Positions 63,271 to 64,000 of a DNA stretch of 64,000 nt are shown piece after piece. Positions within the stretch are counted from its first letter, which is position 1, and the number at the start of each line of letters is the position of its first letter. The translations under genes and the position numbers were made by a program. Source of the stretch: Astyanax mexicanus (Eukaryota > Chordata > Actinopteri > Characiformes > Acestrorhamphidae); contig NC_064410.1 in assembly GCF_023375975.1 (NCBI RefSeq), positions 25,431,501 to 25,495,500 on the forward strand, written 5' to 3'. The notes under the pieces were generated by a model, which saw nothing but the letters and a program-made list of their open reading frames with translations, did not search any database and was not told the DNA's origin.

Positions 63271-64000
63271 AAAATTTTTGGGACCAAAAAAATTTTGACC
63301 CAAAAAAAAGTTCGAAAAATTTTGGGACCAAAAAAATTTTGACCCAAAAAAAAGTTCGAAAAAATTTTGGGACCAAAAAAATTTTGAGCCAAAAAAAAGT
63401 TCGAAAAATTCTGGGACCAAAAAAATTTTGAGCCAAAAAAAAGTTCGAGAAATTTTGGGACCAAAAAAATTTTGAGCCAAAAAAAAGTTTGAAAAATTTT
63501 GGGACCAAAAAAATTTTGACCCAAAAAAAAATTCGAAAAATTTTGGGACCAAAAAAATTTTGACCCAAAAAAAAGTTCGAAAAAATTTTGACCGAAAAAA
63601 ATTTTGAGCCAAAAAAAGTTGGAAAAATTTGGGACCAAAAAAATTTTGACCCAAAAAAAAGTTCAAAAAATTTTGGGACCAAAACAATTTTGACCCAAAA
63701 AAAAGTTCGAAAAAATTTTGACCCAAAAAAATTTTGAGCCAAAAAAAAGTTCGAAAAATTTTGGGACCAAAAAAATTTTGACCCAAAAAAAGTTCGAAAA
63801 AAATTTGACCCAAAAAAAAGTTCAAAAAATTTTGGGACCAAAAAAATGTTGAGCCAAAAAAAAGTGTGAAAAATTTTGGAACCAAAAAAATTTTGACCAA
63901 AAACCTTCGAAAAAATTTTGAGCCAAAAAAAAGTTCGAAAAATTTTGGGACCAAAAAAATGTTGAGCCAAAAAAAAGTTCGAAAAATTTTGACCCAAAAA

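Larger units (their letters stand above)
1..64000. repeat. Satellite DNA array of ~44-bp AT-rich monomers filling the window
   Basis: Every line of the window is built from one monomer family: GTTCGAAAAATTTTGGGACC, an A7 run, TTTTGACCC and an A8 run. Units follow head to tail with GGGACC on the plus strand, except for four small inverted segments in 5,020-11,800. Both window edges lie inside the array, so its true size is unknown. Monomers vary at the GTTCGA junction (GTTTGA, CTTCTA, GTACGA, TGTGAA, GTTCGAGA, GTTCAA), in the GGGACC core (CGGACC, TGGACC, GGAACC, GGGCCG, GAGACC) and in the GACCC core (GAGCC, GAGC, CACCC, GATCC). Shared combinations of variants define higher-order duplications. 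No stretch over about 50 bp departs from this family, so there is no gene-bearing interval. Such arrays are typical of eukaryotic heterochromatin; the chromosomal location is inference. Confidence 0.97.
57951..64000. repeat. Block G: ATTGGACTC / AATAATTTTGGG and ACCAAAAACCTTCG monomers
   Basis: The first kilobase has GTTTGAATAATTTTGGG, AAAATTGGACTC, AAAATGTTGAACCC and AACACTTCG variants not seen earlier. The rest mixes reference-type units with GTTCGAGAAA, AAACAAAAGTTCG and the ACCAAAAACCTTCG unit (about 59,701, 62,035, 62,923 and 63,895). The array is still head to tail at 64,000, so this window edge is not an array edge. Confidence 0.82.

Noticed and set aside
58785..63638. 1,617-codon minus-strand open frame, with similar frames of 1,533 (39,861-44,462), 1,467 (53,891-58,294) and 1,337 codons (52,719-56,732)
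   Set aside because: Same cause as above. Length follows only from the scarcity of TA-containing variants in blocks E to G; in block C, where CTTCTA is common, frames are short.
1..64000. CRISPR array
   Set aside because: Repeats are adjacent with no unique spacers, and the whole unit, including the A runs, is repetitive. There are no cas genes.
1..64000. Bacterial or viral origin of the window
   Set aside because: There is no coding sequence in 64 kb and there are nested satellite duplications; this organisation is not known in bacteria or viruses and fits eukaryotic heterochromatin.
1..64000. Naming a species from the monomer
   Set aside because: I do not recognise this 44-bp satellite with certainty. 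A search of the monomer against satellite databases and assemblies would be decisive; any name given here would be a guess.

Overview
The whole window is one satellite-DNA array. I find no gene, RNA gene, transposon, CRISPR array or other unique sequence in it. Apart from two kinds of junction described below, every stretch I read from base 1 to 64,000 is a variant of one short AT-rich monomer of about 44 bp. The commonest form is GTTCGAAAAATTTTGGGACC, then seven A, then TTTTGACCC, then eight A. By my count this form is 22 A, 10 T, 6 G and 6 C, so the plus strand is strongly A-rich. A 64-kb array of this kind with nested higher-order repeats points to a eukaryotic heterochromatic locus (centromeric, pericentromeric, subtelomeric or B-chromosome-like). 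The sequence does not identify the species, and I see no telomere-repeat run, rDNA or recognisable transposon that would place it on a chromosome.

Layout by diagnostic variants (edges approximate). Block A, 1-2,510, is the most diverged (CGGACC, CTGGACC and CACCC variants) and carries a 731-bp tandem duplication. Block B, 2,511-11,940, carries TTTTTCAAAG and GAGC-A9 variants, nested duplications (317, 583 and 1,097 bp, with copies also about 2,373, 2,690 and 2,956 bp apart) and four fold-back inversions. Block C, 11,941-29,280, is marked by CTTCTAAAA, GTTTGAAAA, ATGTGAAAA and ATTATGAAAA monomers and has duplications of 3,380, 1,660, 905, 2,280 and 656 bp. Block D, 29,281-36,690, is dominated by a near-identical 3,029-bp tandem duplication. 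Block B', 36,691-42,360, returns to block B markers and adds a private GACCCTTTTGAGCC variant. Block E, 42,361-49,550, is the most homogeneous and has 397-bp and 2,340-bp duplications. Block F, 49,551-57,950, is marked by GGGCCG, ACCTTCG and GTGTGAAAA, with 702-bp and 1,853-bp duplications. Block G, 57,951-64,000, has 594-bp and 1,065-bp duplications.

The long open reading frames, up to 1,863 codons on the minus strand, are explained by the repeat. The consensus minus strand contains no TA dinucleotide and no TGA, so all three frames stay open until a variant monomer introduces a stop. The plus strand has one TGA per monomer; because 44 is not a multiple of 3, each plus frame closes about every 132 bp. 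No CDS is annotated.

The most unusual structure is in block B. The array is head to tail throughout except at four places, where a short segment is flipped. At three of them (about 5.08, 8.03 and 9.13 kb) this makes a perfect 53-bp-stem, 9-nt-loop inverted repeat. The fourth (about 11.8 kb) is a longer fold-back with a 125-nt and a 142-nt arm. The short forms look like 113-bp deletion derivatives of the long form, or the reverse. All coordinates and comparisons were made by eye; duplication edges are good to about one monomer unless exact positions are stated.
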